In this document: one piece after another, positions 48,929-57,848 of the stretch
Position numbering within the stretch: position 1 is the first letter of the stretch
How the letters are laid out: each line of letters starts with the position of its first letter
Source: JAOUGY01 sp963792365
GTDB lineage: Bacteria; Actinomycetota; Acidimicrobiia; Spongiisociales; ZC4RG35
DNA length: 64,000 nt
Direction of reading: 5' to 3'
Assembly (NCBI GenBank): GCA_963792365.1
Contig: CAWBVW010000007.1
Coordinates: 1 to 64,000 of the forward strand
Notes under the pieces: generated by a model
Told to the model about the DNA's origin: nothing
Database searches by the model: none
The model's input: the letters and a program-made list of their open reading frames with translations, nothing else
Translations under genes and position numbers: made by a program

Positions 48929-50581
48929 ATGATGAGACGCTCTGGAGCCACAGCATTGACCGAATCCCTCCTGGCCGAGGGAGTGAACACTCTGTTCGGG
49001 ATCCCCGGGGTGGGCACCCTCCCGGTATACGACGCCTTCCTCGATCATCCCGAGTTGCGTCACGTCGAAACCCGCCACGAGCAGGGTGCCATCTTCATGG
49101 CCGATGGATACGCCCGCGCCGGAGGCGACCTGGGTGTCGCCTTCACGTCTGGAGGACCCGGATCGCTCAACACTGTGACGGCAATGGCATCGGCGTACAA
49201 CGACAGCGTTCCCGTGCTCCACCTCATGAACGAGAACCCTCCGCAGGTGCGCCGCAAGGGCAGGGGCCACTTCCACGACATGTCAGACCAATTCGGCGTG
49301 TTTCGATCGGTCAGCGACTTCGGGGTGCAGGCGACGCTGGCAGACGAGATTCCATCTGCGATCCACCAGGCTGCGTTTGCCCTGAGGAACCGCCGTCCTC
49401 GACCCGCCGTCGTCGAGATCGCCGCCGAGGCCTTCACCGACACCACCGACGAGCCCACCCTCCCGATCGCCGAGCGGCGACCGCGAGCGCCCGCACCCGA
49501 GGAGATCCGACGGGCGGCCGATCTGCTGGCCGGAGCACAACGACCCGTGATCTGGGCCGGGGGCGGCGTTGCCACTGCGGCGGCATCGGCGGCTCTCGTG
49601 TCACTCGCCGAGCGGCTCGGCGCCGCGGTGATCACCACTCAGAAGGGGAAGGGCGCCATTCCGGCGGACCATCCTCTCCACATCGGCAACTGGGCCAACG
49701 AGTTGCCCGTGCGGGAGCTCATCGCGCGCTCCGACGTGATGCTGGCCGTGGGCACCAGGTTCTCGTACTTCCCCACCGGTGGATGGTCTCTCGAGATACC
49801 GTGTCGCATCGTCCAGGTCGACATCGACCCGGTCAACATCGGGCTCAACTACCGCGCCGAGGTCGGCGTGGTCGGGGATTCGGAACTGTCACTCGCCGCC
49901 ATCGACGCGGTGCTGGGCGAACTCGGGCACGCACCGCCACCCCGGCGCGAGGCGGAGGTGGCGGAGGCGCTCGAACGCATCGACGAGGCCGTGGGTCGTC
50001 CACCAGAACGACAGGTGCTCGAATCCATTCGAGCGACCCTGCCCGCCGAGTCGCTCGTCTTCAACGATCCGACGACCATCGCGTTCTGGGCTCGGTCTCT
50101 GTGGCGGTCGTTCATGCCTCGCACATGGTTCGTCCCATCGGGATTTGGGACCCTGGGCTCTTCGATGCCGACTGCGATCGGCGCCAAGATTGCACGTCCC
50201 GACGTCCCGACGGTGTGCCTCATCGGGGATGCGGGAATCATGTTCACGATCCAAGATCTCATGACGGCCGTCCAGGAGCGGGTTCCCGTCGTGGTGATGG
50301 TCTTCAACGATCGTGGGTACGGGGTCGAGCGGCGGCATCAGGACCATCTGTACGGCAGGAGAAACGCGGTGGACATCACCCCGCCGGACTTCGTCGCCGT
50401 CGCCGAGGCCTTCGGGGCCCGAGGAATCCTCGTCGAGGATCCCTCAGAGATCGGGACCGCACTCGATTCCGCCCTGAATCACTCGGGGCCCGTACTGATC
50501 GAGATCCCCAATTCATTCGACCACCCCGGGTACGGCTCGTTCGGCCGCTGGGACGAAGTCACGCGAGAGGAACACGAATGA
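48929..50581 (+). CDS. Thiamine-diphosphate-dependent enzyme (acetolactate synthase/decarboxylase family)
   Basis: A 550-aa TPP enzyme with the three usual domains. The N-terminal pyrimidine domain has the cofactor-activating glutamate in VETRHEQGAIFMADGYAR (about 47-64). The central domain is near 190-320, and the PP domain contains the metal-binding GDAGIMFTIQDL through FNDRGYG (about 431-470). The substrate could be a 2-oxoacid, and either decarboxylation or carboligation is possible. ATG 48929 (or 48932) follows GCGAGG. It leads a tightly coupled operon of amidohydrolase, aldo/keto reductase, IclR regulator, Gfo/Idh/MocA enzyme and F420 oxidoreductase. Confidence 0.87.
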   Translation: MMRRSGATALTESLLAEGVNTLFGIPGVGTLPVYDAFLDHPELRHVETRHEQGAIFMADGYARAGGDLGVAFTSGGPGSLNTVTAMASAYNDSVPVLHLMNENPPQVRRKGRGHFHDMSDQFGVFRSVSDFGVQATLADEIPSAIHQAAFALRNRRPRPAVVEIAAEAFTDTTDEPTLPIAERRPRAPAPEEIRRAADLLAGAQRPVIWAGGGVATAAASAALVSLAERLGAAVITTQKGKGAIPADHPLHIGNWANELPVRELIARSDVMLAVGTRFSYFPTGGWSLEIPCRIVQVDIDPVNIGLNYRAEVGVVGDSELSLAAIDAVLGELGHAPPPRREAEVAEALERIDEAVGRPPERQVLESIRATLPAESLVFNDPTTIAFWARSLWRSFMPRTWFVPSGFGTLGSSMPTAIGAKIARPDVPTVCLIGDAGIMFTIQDLMTAVQERVPVVVMVFNDRGYGVERRHQDHLYGRRNAVDITPPDFVAVAEAFGARGILVEDPSEIGTALDSALNHSGPVLIEIPNSFDHPGYGSFGRWDEVTREEHE

Positions 50582-51588
50582 CGACATATGACATCCACGC
50601 CCACGCCATCGTCCCCGACGGGCTTGCCGAGATGGCCTCCGCACATCCCGACCACGGACCGGTGCTCGAGCAAGAAAGCGGAGCGTCGTACCTTCAGTAC
50701 CCGGGCAGGGCACGGCTCGGGCCGATGCCCGAGGGCATGTTCGATCCCGAGGTACGCCTCGCGGAGATGGACCGCCAGCGCGTCGACGTCCAGGTGATCG
50801 CGGTGCCGCCCCCCAACTACTTCTATCACCTGCCGGCCGAGGTGGGTCGCGACTTCGCGAGGATCCAGAACACCCACCTCCTCGCTCTCAGCGACACCAA
50901 TCCCGACCGCTTCCACATCTTCGGCACCCTCCCGCTCCAGGATGTCGGGGCCTCCCTCGAGGAGCTCCGTCGCATCGAGTCGCACCCCCGCCTGCGCGGT
51001 GTGCAACTCGGGACCAACATCGCAGGCGTCAACCTCGACACGCCCGTCCTCGAGCCGCTTTGGTCGGCGCTCGAGGACGCCAACATCCCGGTGTGGATGC
51101 ATGGTGACCAGCGGGCCCTGGCAGGAGCCGACCGGCTCAGTCGCTACTACCTGCAGAACTTCATCGGCCAACCGCTCGAATCCACCATCGCGATGGGTCA
51201 TCTCATCTTCGGGGGTGTGTTGGAACACCATCCCGATCTCCGGTTCGGGTGGGTGCACGGAGGAGGCTTCGTTCCCTATCAGATCGGCCGGTGGGACCAC
51301 GGTTGGGGAGTTCGCAAGGAGGCGATCGAGGTCATCGCCGACACCCCACCCAGTGAGTACTTCGGTCGCATGTGGTTCGATTCTCTCACCCACGATGCCC
51401 TGTCCTTGGAGTTCCTCGGCCGACGGGTTGGATGGAACAAGGTGGTACTGGGGAGTGACTACCCGTTCGACATGGCCTCGTCGGACCCGGTTGGCGGTGT
51501 CGATGCCGTCGACATGACACCTGCACAACGGCACCAGGTCCTCGAGTCGAACGCCCTCGAGTTCCTTCGACCCCTCAACGTGTCGTGA
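50578..51588 (+). CDS. ACMSD-like amidohydrolase/decarboxylase (paralogue 5)
   Basis: A 336-aa TIM-barrel metal hydrolase starting TYDIHAHA (metal motif at residues 5-9). It has VPPPNYFYHLPAE, VWMHGDQR, VHGGGFVPYQIGRWD and GSDYPFDMAS. It is the most divergent of the six paralogues in the mid-barrel segment (HGDQ rather than HPxG). ATG overlaps the TPP-enzyme stop (ATGA). A decarboxylase or hydrolase acting just before or after the TPP enzyme is the natural inference. Confidence 0.87.
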   Translation: MTTYDIHAHAIVPDGLAEMASAHPDHGPVLEQESGASYLQYPGRARLGPMPEGMFDPEVRLAEMDRQRVDVQVIAVPPPNYFYHLPAEVGRDFARIQNTHLLALSDTNPDRFHIFGTLPLQDVGASLEELRRIESHPRLRGVQLGTNIAGVNLDTPVLEPLWSALEDANIPVWMHGDQRALAGADRLSRYYLQNFIGQPLESTIAMGHLIFGGVLEHHPDLRFGWVHGGGFVPYQIGRWDHGWGVRKEAIEVIADTPPSEYFGRMWFDSLTHDALSLEFLGRRVGWNKVVLGSDYPFDMASSDPVGGVDAVDMTPAQRHQVLESNALEFLRPLNVS

Positions 51589-52511
51589 TGCGCACGGCCA
51601 GCATCGGTGCTCTCGAGGTGTCGGTCATCGGGGTGGGCTGCAACAACTTCGGTCGAGCACTCGATTCGAACGGCGTTCAGGCCGTCGTGGATGCAGCCCT
51701 GGACGCCGGCATGAACTTCTTCGACACGTCCGACAACTACGGCAACGGGCAGTCCGAACGCCTGCTCGCAGAAGCGCTCGGCACCCGCCGGGCCGACGTG
51801 GTGATCGCCACCAAGTTCGGTCTCGAGGTTCCGGGCGAACCGGGATCCGGTGGTGCACAGCCCGACTACATCCGGAGGGCCGCGCACAGGAGCCTCAGCC
51901 AGCTCGGAACCGACTGGATCGATCTCTATCAGCTGCACAAACCCGATCCGAACACGCCGATCGAAGACACGATGGGAACGCTCTGGGAGCTGGTCGACGA
52001 GGGCCTGGTTCGGGAGATCGGGTGTTCGAATCTCGATGCGACGCAGCTCGTGAAGGCGCTGGACACCGCCCGGGACGCCGATCAGCGGGCGTTCGTCTCG
52101 AATCAGATCGAGTACAGCCTGCTGCATCGCGCTCCCGAGGCGAACGGCCTCACCGACGTAGCCGGATCGAGAGGGGTGTCACTGCTGCCGTTCTATCCGC
52201 TTGCGAGCGGCATGCTGACCGGCAAGGCCTCGAAGGGCGCCGAGCTCGAGGGACGCCTCTCGATGGAGCGGTACCACCGCTTTCTCGCTGACGAGAACTT
52301 CGAGGTCGTCGAACGACTGCGACCGTTCGCCGCCGACCGTCACCTCTCCATGGTGCAAGTAGCGCTCGGGTGGCTCCTCGCCCAACCTCGAGTACCGACC
52401 GTGACACCGGGCGCAACCACACCGGCCCAGATCCACTCGAACGGTGCCGCCGCTCGCTGGTTCCCGACCGCCGAGGACCTGGCGCTGCTCGACGAGATCA
52501 GCCCGGCGTGA
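51588..52511 (+). CDS. Aldo/keto reductase
   Basis: A 307-aa NADPH-dependent TIM-barrel reductase. Catalytic residues are visible: Asp and Tyr in DTSDNYG (about 45-51), Lys in ATKFG (about 78) and His in QLHKPD (about 115). The NADP-binding C-terminus has TPGATTPAQI. ATG 51588 shares one base with the amidohydrolase stop; GTG 51585 is an alternative. It would reduce an aldehyde or ketone produced by the TPP enzyme or amidohydrolase of the same operon. Confidence 0.87.
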   Translation: MRTASIGALEVSVIGVGCNNFGRALDSNGVQAVVDAALDAGMNFFDTSDNYGNGQSERLLAEALGTRRADVVIATKFGLEVPGEPGSGGAQPDYIRRAAHRSLSQLGTDWIDLYQLHKPDPNTPIEDTMGTLWELVDEGLVREIGCSNLDATQLVKALDTARDADQRAFVSNQIEYSLLHRAPEANGLTDVAGSRGVSLLPFYPLASGMLTGKASKGAELEGRLSMERYHRFLADENFEVVERLRPFAADRHLSMVQVALGWLLAQPRVPTVTPGATTPAQIHSNGAAARWFPTAEDLALLDEISPA

Positions 52512-53296
52512 CACACTCGGCGGCGATGTCAGGGCAACCAGCAGGGTCGGACAGCCTCACGGACCGGACGTTTCGCGTGCTCGAGGCAGCGGTCGACGCC
52601 GGCGAACCAGTGGGGCCCCGTGGTCTGGCCAGGATCACGGGGATCGACCGCAGCGCCGTTGGTCGGATCCTCCAGCAGCTGTCGGATCTGGACGTGCTCG
52701 AACGACGAGACGACGGCTACGTGCCAGGACCCCGGTTGTTCACACTGGCCCGGGTCCTGGAAGCCCGCGACACGCTCCCCGTAGCGATCGGACCCGTCCT
52801 GGGCGGCTTGGTCGAACGTTTCGACGAGACGTGTTACGCCTGCGCCTATCACGGCGGGGTGGCGATCTTCACCCACGAGGTGCAGAGCAGCAAGCCGTTG
52901 CGATTCGTGGTCGAGCTCGGCCGACCCGTGCCGCTGCACGCCGGTGCCGCCGGGCGCGCCATCCTCGCCGGTCTCGATCCCGAAGACGTGCGGAGCGTAT
53001 TGGGAGAGGAGCCGCTTCCGGCGCTGACGCCCGCCACGATCACCGACCTGGATCGCATCCTTGCGCTCGCCGCCGAGGACCGTGCCCGCGGATACACGGT
53101 CAGCCGAGAGGAACGTGTGGTCGGCGGCGCCTCGATCGCCGCTCCCTTCTTCGACCATGCCGGTAGATGCCACGGATCCGTTGTCTTCACGACCCCGCTG
53201 AGCCGGCTCCACGATGAAAAGATCGGCGAGATCGGGTCCGCCGTTGCCGAGTCTGCCCGCGCTCTCTCGATACGTCTCCGACGGGATTCCCGGTGA
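52508..53296 (+). CDS. IclR-family transcriptional regulator
   Basis: A 262-aa regulator. The winged HTH (about 15-75) includes RTFRVLEAAVDAGEPVGPRG and IDRSAVGRILQQLSDLDVL. The effector domain (about 90-255) has LHAGAAGRAILAG and GYTVSREERVVGGASIAAP, both typical of IclR proteins that sense aromatic or carboxylic effectors. The GTG start overlaps the AKR stop by GTGA; ATG 52526 is also possible. Being inside the operon, it probably controls its own transcription unit. No operator is obvious upstream of 48929. Confidence 0.88.
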   Translation: MTHSAAMSGQPAGSDSLTDRTFRVLEAAVDAGEPVGPRGLARITGIDRSAVGRILQQLSDLDVLERRDDGYVPGPRLFTLARVLEARDTLPVAIGPVLGGLVERFDETCYACAYHGGVAIFTHEVQSSKPLRFVVELGRPVPLHAGAAGRAILAGLDPEDVRSVLGEEPLPALTPATITDLDRILALAAEDRARGYTVSREERVVGGASIAAPFFDHAGRCHGSVVFTTPLSRLHDEKIGEIGSAVAESARALSIRLRRDSR

Positions 53297-54390
53297 GCGA
53301 AGACACGGTTGGAATCGGCATCGTGGGACTCGGCCGATGGGCGAACGCCCACGCCAATGCCATCGCTCGCGCCGACGGAGTGGCGCTGGTCGACTGTCAT
53401 GCCCGAACCGAGTCGACCCGAGAGGAATTCGCGGCGCGCCACTCTGTTCCGCACACTTCGCCGTCCCTCGAAGCAATGCTCGCAAACGATGCTGTCGAAG
53501 CGGTGATCGTGTCGACACCGAACGACCTGCACGTCGCCCATGTCGAGTCTGCAATCGCCGCCGGGAAGCCGGCACTGGTGGACAAGCCGGTGTGCGTCGA
53601 TGTCGGCGAGGGACTCGAGCTCATGCGGATGGCGGACGCCGCCGGCGTTCCCGTTGGGGTCGCCCACCACTCGAGGCGACTCGGGGGCGTGCGTGCGGCC
53701 AAGCGCTGGATCAGCTCCGGCGAATCCGGTCCGGTGCGCATCGCTCACGCCGACTTCTCCAACGCGCGTGGTGCCCACCTCAAGCCGGATGCATGGCATC
53801 GAACGGTCAAAGGCTCTGACGCCGGCGTGCTCATCCAGGTTGGCATCCATCCCGTCGAGAACCTGCTCCATCTGCTCGGTCCGGCCACGGCGGTCAACGC
53901 CAGGTTTTCGTATCACACCCTTGGCCCGGACATGCCGGACGCGGCGGCGGTCACGATGATCCACGCTTCAGGCGCCACCTCGATGGTCAGCAGCAGCTGG
54001 ACGACCCCCGGCCACTTCACCTTCGACCTGCTGGGGGTGGAAGGAAACCTCGGGTACCGCCTCGACCACGGGCACTGGCCCGACGCCGACATCGATGACT
54101 ATGGCGAGTTGTTCCTGGACTTCCCGGGTCGTCCGGCCGAGCCGTACCCGGTCAGCAAGCGCGACCCGCTGCGGATGCAGGTGGAGGAGCTCGCCTCATC
54201 GACCAGGGGTGGAACCATGGCTGTCGATGTAGCGGCGGGCCTGAGGGCGATGCTCGTCGTGCTCGGCTCGGTCCGCTCGGCGCGGAACGACGGCGCACCG
54301 GCGGATCTCGCCGAGATGTTGACGGCTGCCGATGCCACGCCACAAGAGATCGATCGACTACTCGGACCAGACGAAGAGGAGACGGCATGA
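53293..54390 (+). CDS. Gfo/Idh/MocA-family NAD(P)-dependent oxidoreductase
   Basis: A 365-aa dehydrogenase with Rossmann motif GIGIVGLGRWANAHANAIA (about 7-25), DKPVCVDVGEGLEL (about 97-110, catalytic lysine) and the conserved histidine in QVGIHPVENLLHLL (about 184-197). The GTG start overlaps the IclR stop, and its own stop overlaps the following gene. It is the fifth gene of the TPP-enzyme operon. It probably oxidises a hydroxyl on the pathway substrate. Substrate unknown. Confidence 0.87.
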   Translation: MSEDTVGIGIVGLGRWANAHANAIARADGVALVDCHARTESTREEFAARHSVPHTSPSLEAMLANDAVEAVIVSTPNDLHVAHVESAIAAGKPALVDKPVCVDVGEGLELMRMADAAGVPVGVAHHSRRLGGVRAAKRWISSGESGPVRIAHADFSNARGAHLKPDAWHRTVKGSDAGVLIQVGIHPVENLLHLLGPATAVNARFSYHTLGPDMPDAAAVTMIHASGATSMVSSSWTTPGHFTFDLLGVEGNLGYRLDHGHWPDADIDDYGELFLDFPGRPAEPYPVSKRDPLRMQVEELASSTRGGTMAVDVAAGLRAMLVVLGSVRSARNDGAPADLAEMLTAADATPQEIDRLLGPDEEETA

Positions 54391-55226
54391 GATACGGAAT
54401 CAAGACCAACCCGCACCACACAACCTGGGATCGGATGCTGGCGTGCTGGGAACGCGCAGATGAGCTCGAGGTCTTCGAGTCGGCCTGGGTGTTCGATCAC
54501 TTCTATCCGATCTTCGGTGATTCGAACGGACCGTGTCTCGAGGGATGGACCTCGCTGGCCGCGCTCGCCCAGGCCACGGACCGCATCCAGGTGGGCACCA
54601 TGGTGAACGGCATGCCGTACCGGCACCCTGCGGTCACTGCCAACATGGCGTCGACGACCGACATCATCTCAAACGGTCGGCTCCAACTCGGGCTCGGGGC
54701 CGGGTGGTTCCAGCTCGAAGCGGACGCATACGGCATCACGCTCGGCGAGGATCTCACCGAGAGGTTCGACCGCTTCGACGAATGCGTGGAGATCATCGTC
54801 GGCATGCTCGACAACGAGGAGACGACCTTCGAGGGCAAGTACTTCACCGTCAAGAACGCCCGCAACGAGCCCAAAGGACCCCAGCGGCCGCATCCGCCGA
54901 TCGTGATCGGCGGCAAGGGCGAGCGCCGCACCCTACGCACGGTGGCCCGCTTCGCCGACCACTGGAACTGCGCCCCAGTCGAGCCCGAAGAGTGGCAACG
55001 GCTCGTCGGCGTCCTCGAGAAGCACTGCGCCGACGTGGGTCGTGACCCCTCGAAGATCACGAAGTCGATCATGGTGCGCTTCAATCCCGACGACCTGGAC
55101 GCACTCGAAACAGAGCTCCGCACACGCGCCGAGTCGGGTGCCGACGTCACCATCATCAACCTCCCCAGCCCACACGATCCCGACCACGTCGAGATGGTGG
55201 CGGAAGCCATTTCGCGCACGACGTAG
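54387..55226 (+). CDS. LLM-class F420-dependent oxidoreductase
   Basis: A 279-aa luciferase-like monooxygenase-fold protein of the actinobacterial F420 type. It has MRYGIKTNPHHTTWDRMLAC at the start, ESAWVFDHFYPIF (about 31-43), TDRIQVGTMVNGMPYRHPAV (about 64-83) and LGLGAGWFQLEADAYGI (about 97-113), typical of F420-dependent members. It ends the six-gene TPP-enzyme operon. It may reduce or oxidise an intermediate with F420 rather than NAD, which is one sign of an actinobacterial host. Confidence 0.87.
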   Translation: MRYGIKTNPHHTTWDRMLACWERADELEVFESAWVFDHFYPIFGDSNGPCLEGWTSLAALAQATDRIQVGTMVNGMPYRHPAVTANMASTTDIISNGRLQLGLGAGWFQLEADAYGITLGEDLTERFDRFDECVEIIVGMLDNEETTFEGKYFTVKNARNEPKGPQRPHPPIVIGGKGERRTLRTVARFADHWNCAPVEPEEWQRLVGVLEKHCADVGRDPSKITKSIMVRFNPDDLDALETELRTRAESGADVTIINLPSPHDPDHVEMVAEAISRTT

Positions 55227-55240
55227 GCTCCTCGCACCGG

Positions 55241-55268
55241 CCTGCCGGGTGTCGGCATGACCGGCAGG
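55241..55268. terminator. Weak hairpin between convergent genes
   Basis: An 8-bp perfect stem CCTGCCGG/CCGGCAGG with a 12-base loop, 14 bases after the F420-oxidoreductase stop. It is plausible as a terminator but short and without a T-tract. Confidence 0.4.
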
Positions 55269-55295
55269 TCTGGGCGGGGCGCGGTGAGGGCTGCC

Positions 55296-56375
55296 TCAGG
55301 ACACCTTCGGGATCTTCAACAACCGCTCGGCGTTGCCACCGAGGATCAGGTCACGCTCGCTCTCGGTGAGCCTGGCCTGGGCCAGGAATCCCAAGGGGTC
55401 GGTGGGACCCATGTCGAACGGATAGTCGGTTCCCAGAAGCACCCGTTCGGGGCCGAACTCGGCCACCAGGTACTCCACCTCTTCCGGCCGGAACACGGTG
55501 GTGTCGAAGTGGAGCTTGTGGAGGTAATGACTCGGGAGCTCGGGGATGTGCCGTTGGGTCTCCGGACGGATCCGGTACCCATGGTCGGTGCGGCCGAAGT
55601 AGAAGGGCAGGTAGCCACCTCCGTGCACCACGAGGAACTTCAGGTCCGGGTACCGGTGGAACACACCGCCCAGAATCATCCGGGCCACCGCCACCGTCGA
55701 TGCGAGCGGCATGCACACCAGGTTGATCAGGTAGTAGTCGTCCATCCGACGCGGTTCGGTCCATCCGTGTGGATGGAGGATCACCAACATGTCGAGCTCG
55801 CAAGCCTTGGCCCAAATCGGGTCGAACCTTCGATCGTCGAGGTCGCCACCGTTGACGTCGGCGTTGATCTCCAAACCGTTCATGCCGAGTTCCCGATGCG
55901 CTCGCTCCATCTCGACCACCGCCGCCTGGGGATGGTCCATCGGCAGCGTGGCGACGCCGACGAATCGGTCCGCCCGCTCCGACGCCATCTCGGCGATCCG
56001 GTCGTTCTCCATGGCGGAGACCCGTGGGCCCATGTCGGCGTCGAGCCAGTAGAAGTACTGGGGCGGGGCAATCGCAAGGGTCTGCATGTCGATGCCCTGG
56101 AGGTCCATGTCGGACATCCGAGCCTCGACGCTGACGAACTTGTCGGTCTGGGTGGCCCGGAGCTCACGGTTGTATCGCGTGCTCTCCTCGGGCTGGATGG
56201 CCATGCGGGGGTCGTACTCCGGCTTGAACAGGGGCTTGGCAAGCGCCGCTGCGGTCGGGACCTCCACATGGGTGTGAATGTCGATGGTTCGCACGGCCGG
56301 CTTGTGGGCAACGCTGGTTTCCCAGACCGGTCCCAGCTCCTGCCACCACGGGTGGGGTCGATCGGTGTCGCTCAT
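55296..56375 (-). CDS. ACMSD-like amidohydrolase/decarboxylase (paralogue 6)
   Basis: A 359-aa TIM-barrel metal hydrolase of the larger type, with IDIHTHVEVP (about 31-40), APPQYFYWLD, VILHPHGW, VHGGGYLPFYFGRTD and GTDYPFDMGP. Its overall layout is closest to the paralogue at 37306. ATG overlaps the MmgE/PrpD stop by ATGA, so the two are co-translated behind site G8. The pairing with an MmgE/PrpD protein suggests a hydratase-decarboxylase sequence on a tricarboxylate-like intermediate; this is inference. Confidence 0.87.
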   Translation of the reverse strand: MSDTDRPHPWWQELGPVWETSVAHKPAVRTIDIHTHVEVPTAAALAKPLFKPEYDPRMAIQPEESTRYNRELRATQTDKFVSVEARMSDMDLQGIDMQTLAIAPPQYFYWLDADMGPRVSAMENDRIAEMASERADRFVGVATLPMDHPQAAVVEMERAHRELGMNGLEINADVNGGDLDDRRFDPIWAKACELDMLVILHPHGWTEPRRMDDYYLINLVCMPLASTVAVARMILGGVFHRYPDLKFLVVHGGGYLPFYFGRTDHGYRIRPETQRHIPELPSHYLHKLHFDTTVFRPEEVEYLVAEFGPERVLLGTDYPFDMGPTDPLGFLAQARLTESERDLILGGNAERLLKIPKVS

Positions 56376-57748
56376 CCGCGCAGGGGTCCCACGACGTCGG
56401 CGGTGGTCCGGTTCTCGAGATCGGCGACGGCCTCCGCCACCGCCGAGCGAACCGATTCGGAGTGGTTGGGACTCAACTCGGTCAGCTTGGCGGCGACCTC
56501 CTCGAAGCTCATCGGAATCTCGGCCTCACCTCGCATGTGCTTGGCGTACCGGTCGATCGTCCCGGACCGGGTCTCGACCGTCACTCGTCCCGGCCAGAAC
56601 TCCGGATGGATGGCATCCAGGTCGTCGGCCCGGCTCACATCGGTGATCGAGAGCAACCGCTTGAACTCGTCGGAGAACCGGCTCTCCAGCACCCTGGTGA
56701 ACACATCCATGCCCGCCCGCTTCTCAGTCAATGCAAGCGCTGCCGCGAACGGGGCACTGAACTGCGCATCCACGGCCGAGGTGGGATTCCGCTTCGCCTC
56801 GATCGGCGAGCCGACGAGCTGGAGCCCGTAGGTTGGCACCTCGATGTGGATCCGCTCGACGTCGTGCGAGTCGAGGCCCTCGTCCCGGGCCAGGCCGATG
56901 AGGAGTTCGAGCGTCTGGTGGGTGTAGCGGCAGAGCGAATAGGGCTTGATTGCGACGTTCATCGTCTCGTACTCGGAACCCAGCGTGGCGGTGGCCATCT
57001 CCGGAACCGGCCGCAGGGCGTAGCCCTGCAGGAATCCCTGCTCACCCTCGAAGACCTCGGCAGCCCCGATGAATCCCTCCTGGGCGAGGGCGACGGCCAT
57101 GAAAGCCGAATGGACGGCGATCCCCGGATGCATCCGCTTGTTCCAGGCACCGTTCACGACGTACTGCATGGACCCTGCCGCCTGGCTGCCGTTGAGACCC
57201 ATCGCGTTCTCGATGACGTCCGGTCCCGTGTCCCGAAGACGACCGATGATGGCCGAACCCGCAAAGGTGGCGCAGGTTCCGGTGGGATGAAACCCCATCT
57301 CGTGTGATGAGTGAGGGCCGAGCGCCATCGCCAGACGATTGGCGATCTCGTACCCGATCACCACTGCGGTGATGAGTTCCTTTCCGGTCGCACCGGTCTC
57401 TTCGCCCGCTGCGAGGGCACAGTTCACCACCGAGGAGCCCGAGTGGATCACGCCTTTGGCGTGATGGTTGTCGTAGTCGAGCGAATGCGCCATTCCCCCG
57501 TTGACGAGCGCTGCCCACTCCGGCGCCATGGACTCTCCGGTCGCAATCACCGTTGCGCCGTCCTGGCCTCGGTTCAGCCGCCGAACTCCTGCAAGGATCT
57601 TCGGTCCAGATTCCATCCAGGCGTGGCCGCCGATCGAGTTGGCGATGATGTCCAAGATGAGCTTCTTGGCGTGATCGACCACCTCGGGCGGCAGGTCCTC
57701 GTATGCGAGTCCGGTGGCGTACTCGGCGTACTGGCGAGCGATGCTCAT
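56372..57748 (-). CDS. MmgE/PrpD-family protein (2-methylcitrate dehydratase-like)
   Basis: A 458-aa MmgE/PrpD protein of normal length. The large helical domain (about 1-270) has LDIIANSIGGHAW, NGGMAHSLDYDNHHAKGVIHSG (active-site region, about 80-101) and GFHPTGTCATFAGSA (about 152-166). The smaller lid domain follows with KPYSLCRYTHQTLELLI. Members dehydrate 2-methylcitrate or decarboxylate cis-aconitate. GCCAGGAGATTCG precedes ATG 57748. It is divergent from the enolase-superfamily gene with site G8 between them. Confidence 0.87.
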   Translation of the reverse strand: MSIARQYAEYATGLAYEDLPPEVVDHAKKLILDIIANSIGGHAWMESGPKILAGVRRLNRGQDGATVIATGESMAPEWAALVNGGMAHSLDYDNHHAKGVIHSGSSVVNCALAAGEETGATGKELITAVVIGYEIANRLAMALGPHSSHEMGFHPTGTCATFAGSAIIGRLRDTGPDVIENAMGLNGSQAAGSMQYVVNGAWNKRMHPGIAVHSAFMAVALAQEGFIGAAEVFEGEQGFLQGYALRPVPEMATATLGSEYETMNVAIKPYSLCRYTHQTLELLIGLARDEGLDSHDVERIHIEVPTYGLQLVGSPIEAKRNPTSAVDAQFSAPFAAALALTEKRAGMDVFTRVLESRFSDEFKRLLSITDVSRADDLDAIHPEFWPGRVTVETRSGTIDRYAKHMRGEAEIPMSFEEVAAKLTELSPNHSESVRSAVAEAVADLENRTTADVVGPLRG

Positions 57749-57766
57749 CGAATCTCCTGGCTTGGG

Positions 57767-57785
57767 GTCAGATACAATGCAAAAT
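57767..57785. promoter_or_regulatory. 19-bp GntR-type operator G8
   Basis: GTCAGATACAATGCAAAAT, 19 bases before the MmgE/PrpD start and 63 bases before the divergent enolase-superfamily start. It could control both transcription units. Confidence 0.6.
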
Positions 57786-57848
57786 ACATGACTCACCGGT
57801 CGCGTGAGGCCGCGGGTGGGTTCGAGGTCGAGCAGGAGGCGGGGCCAC

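Noticed and set aside
48865..50577. Long plus-strand frame upstream of the amidohydrolase at 50578
   Set aside because: It runs out of frame through the TPP-enzyme gene, whose motifs are clear; Arg/Gly/His-rich translation is typical of a shadow frame in high-GC DNA.
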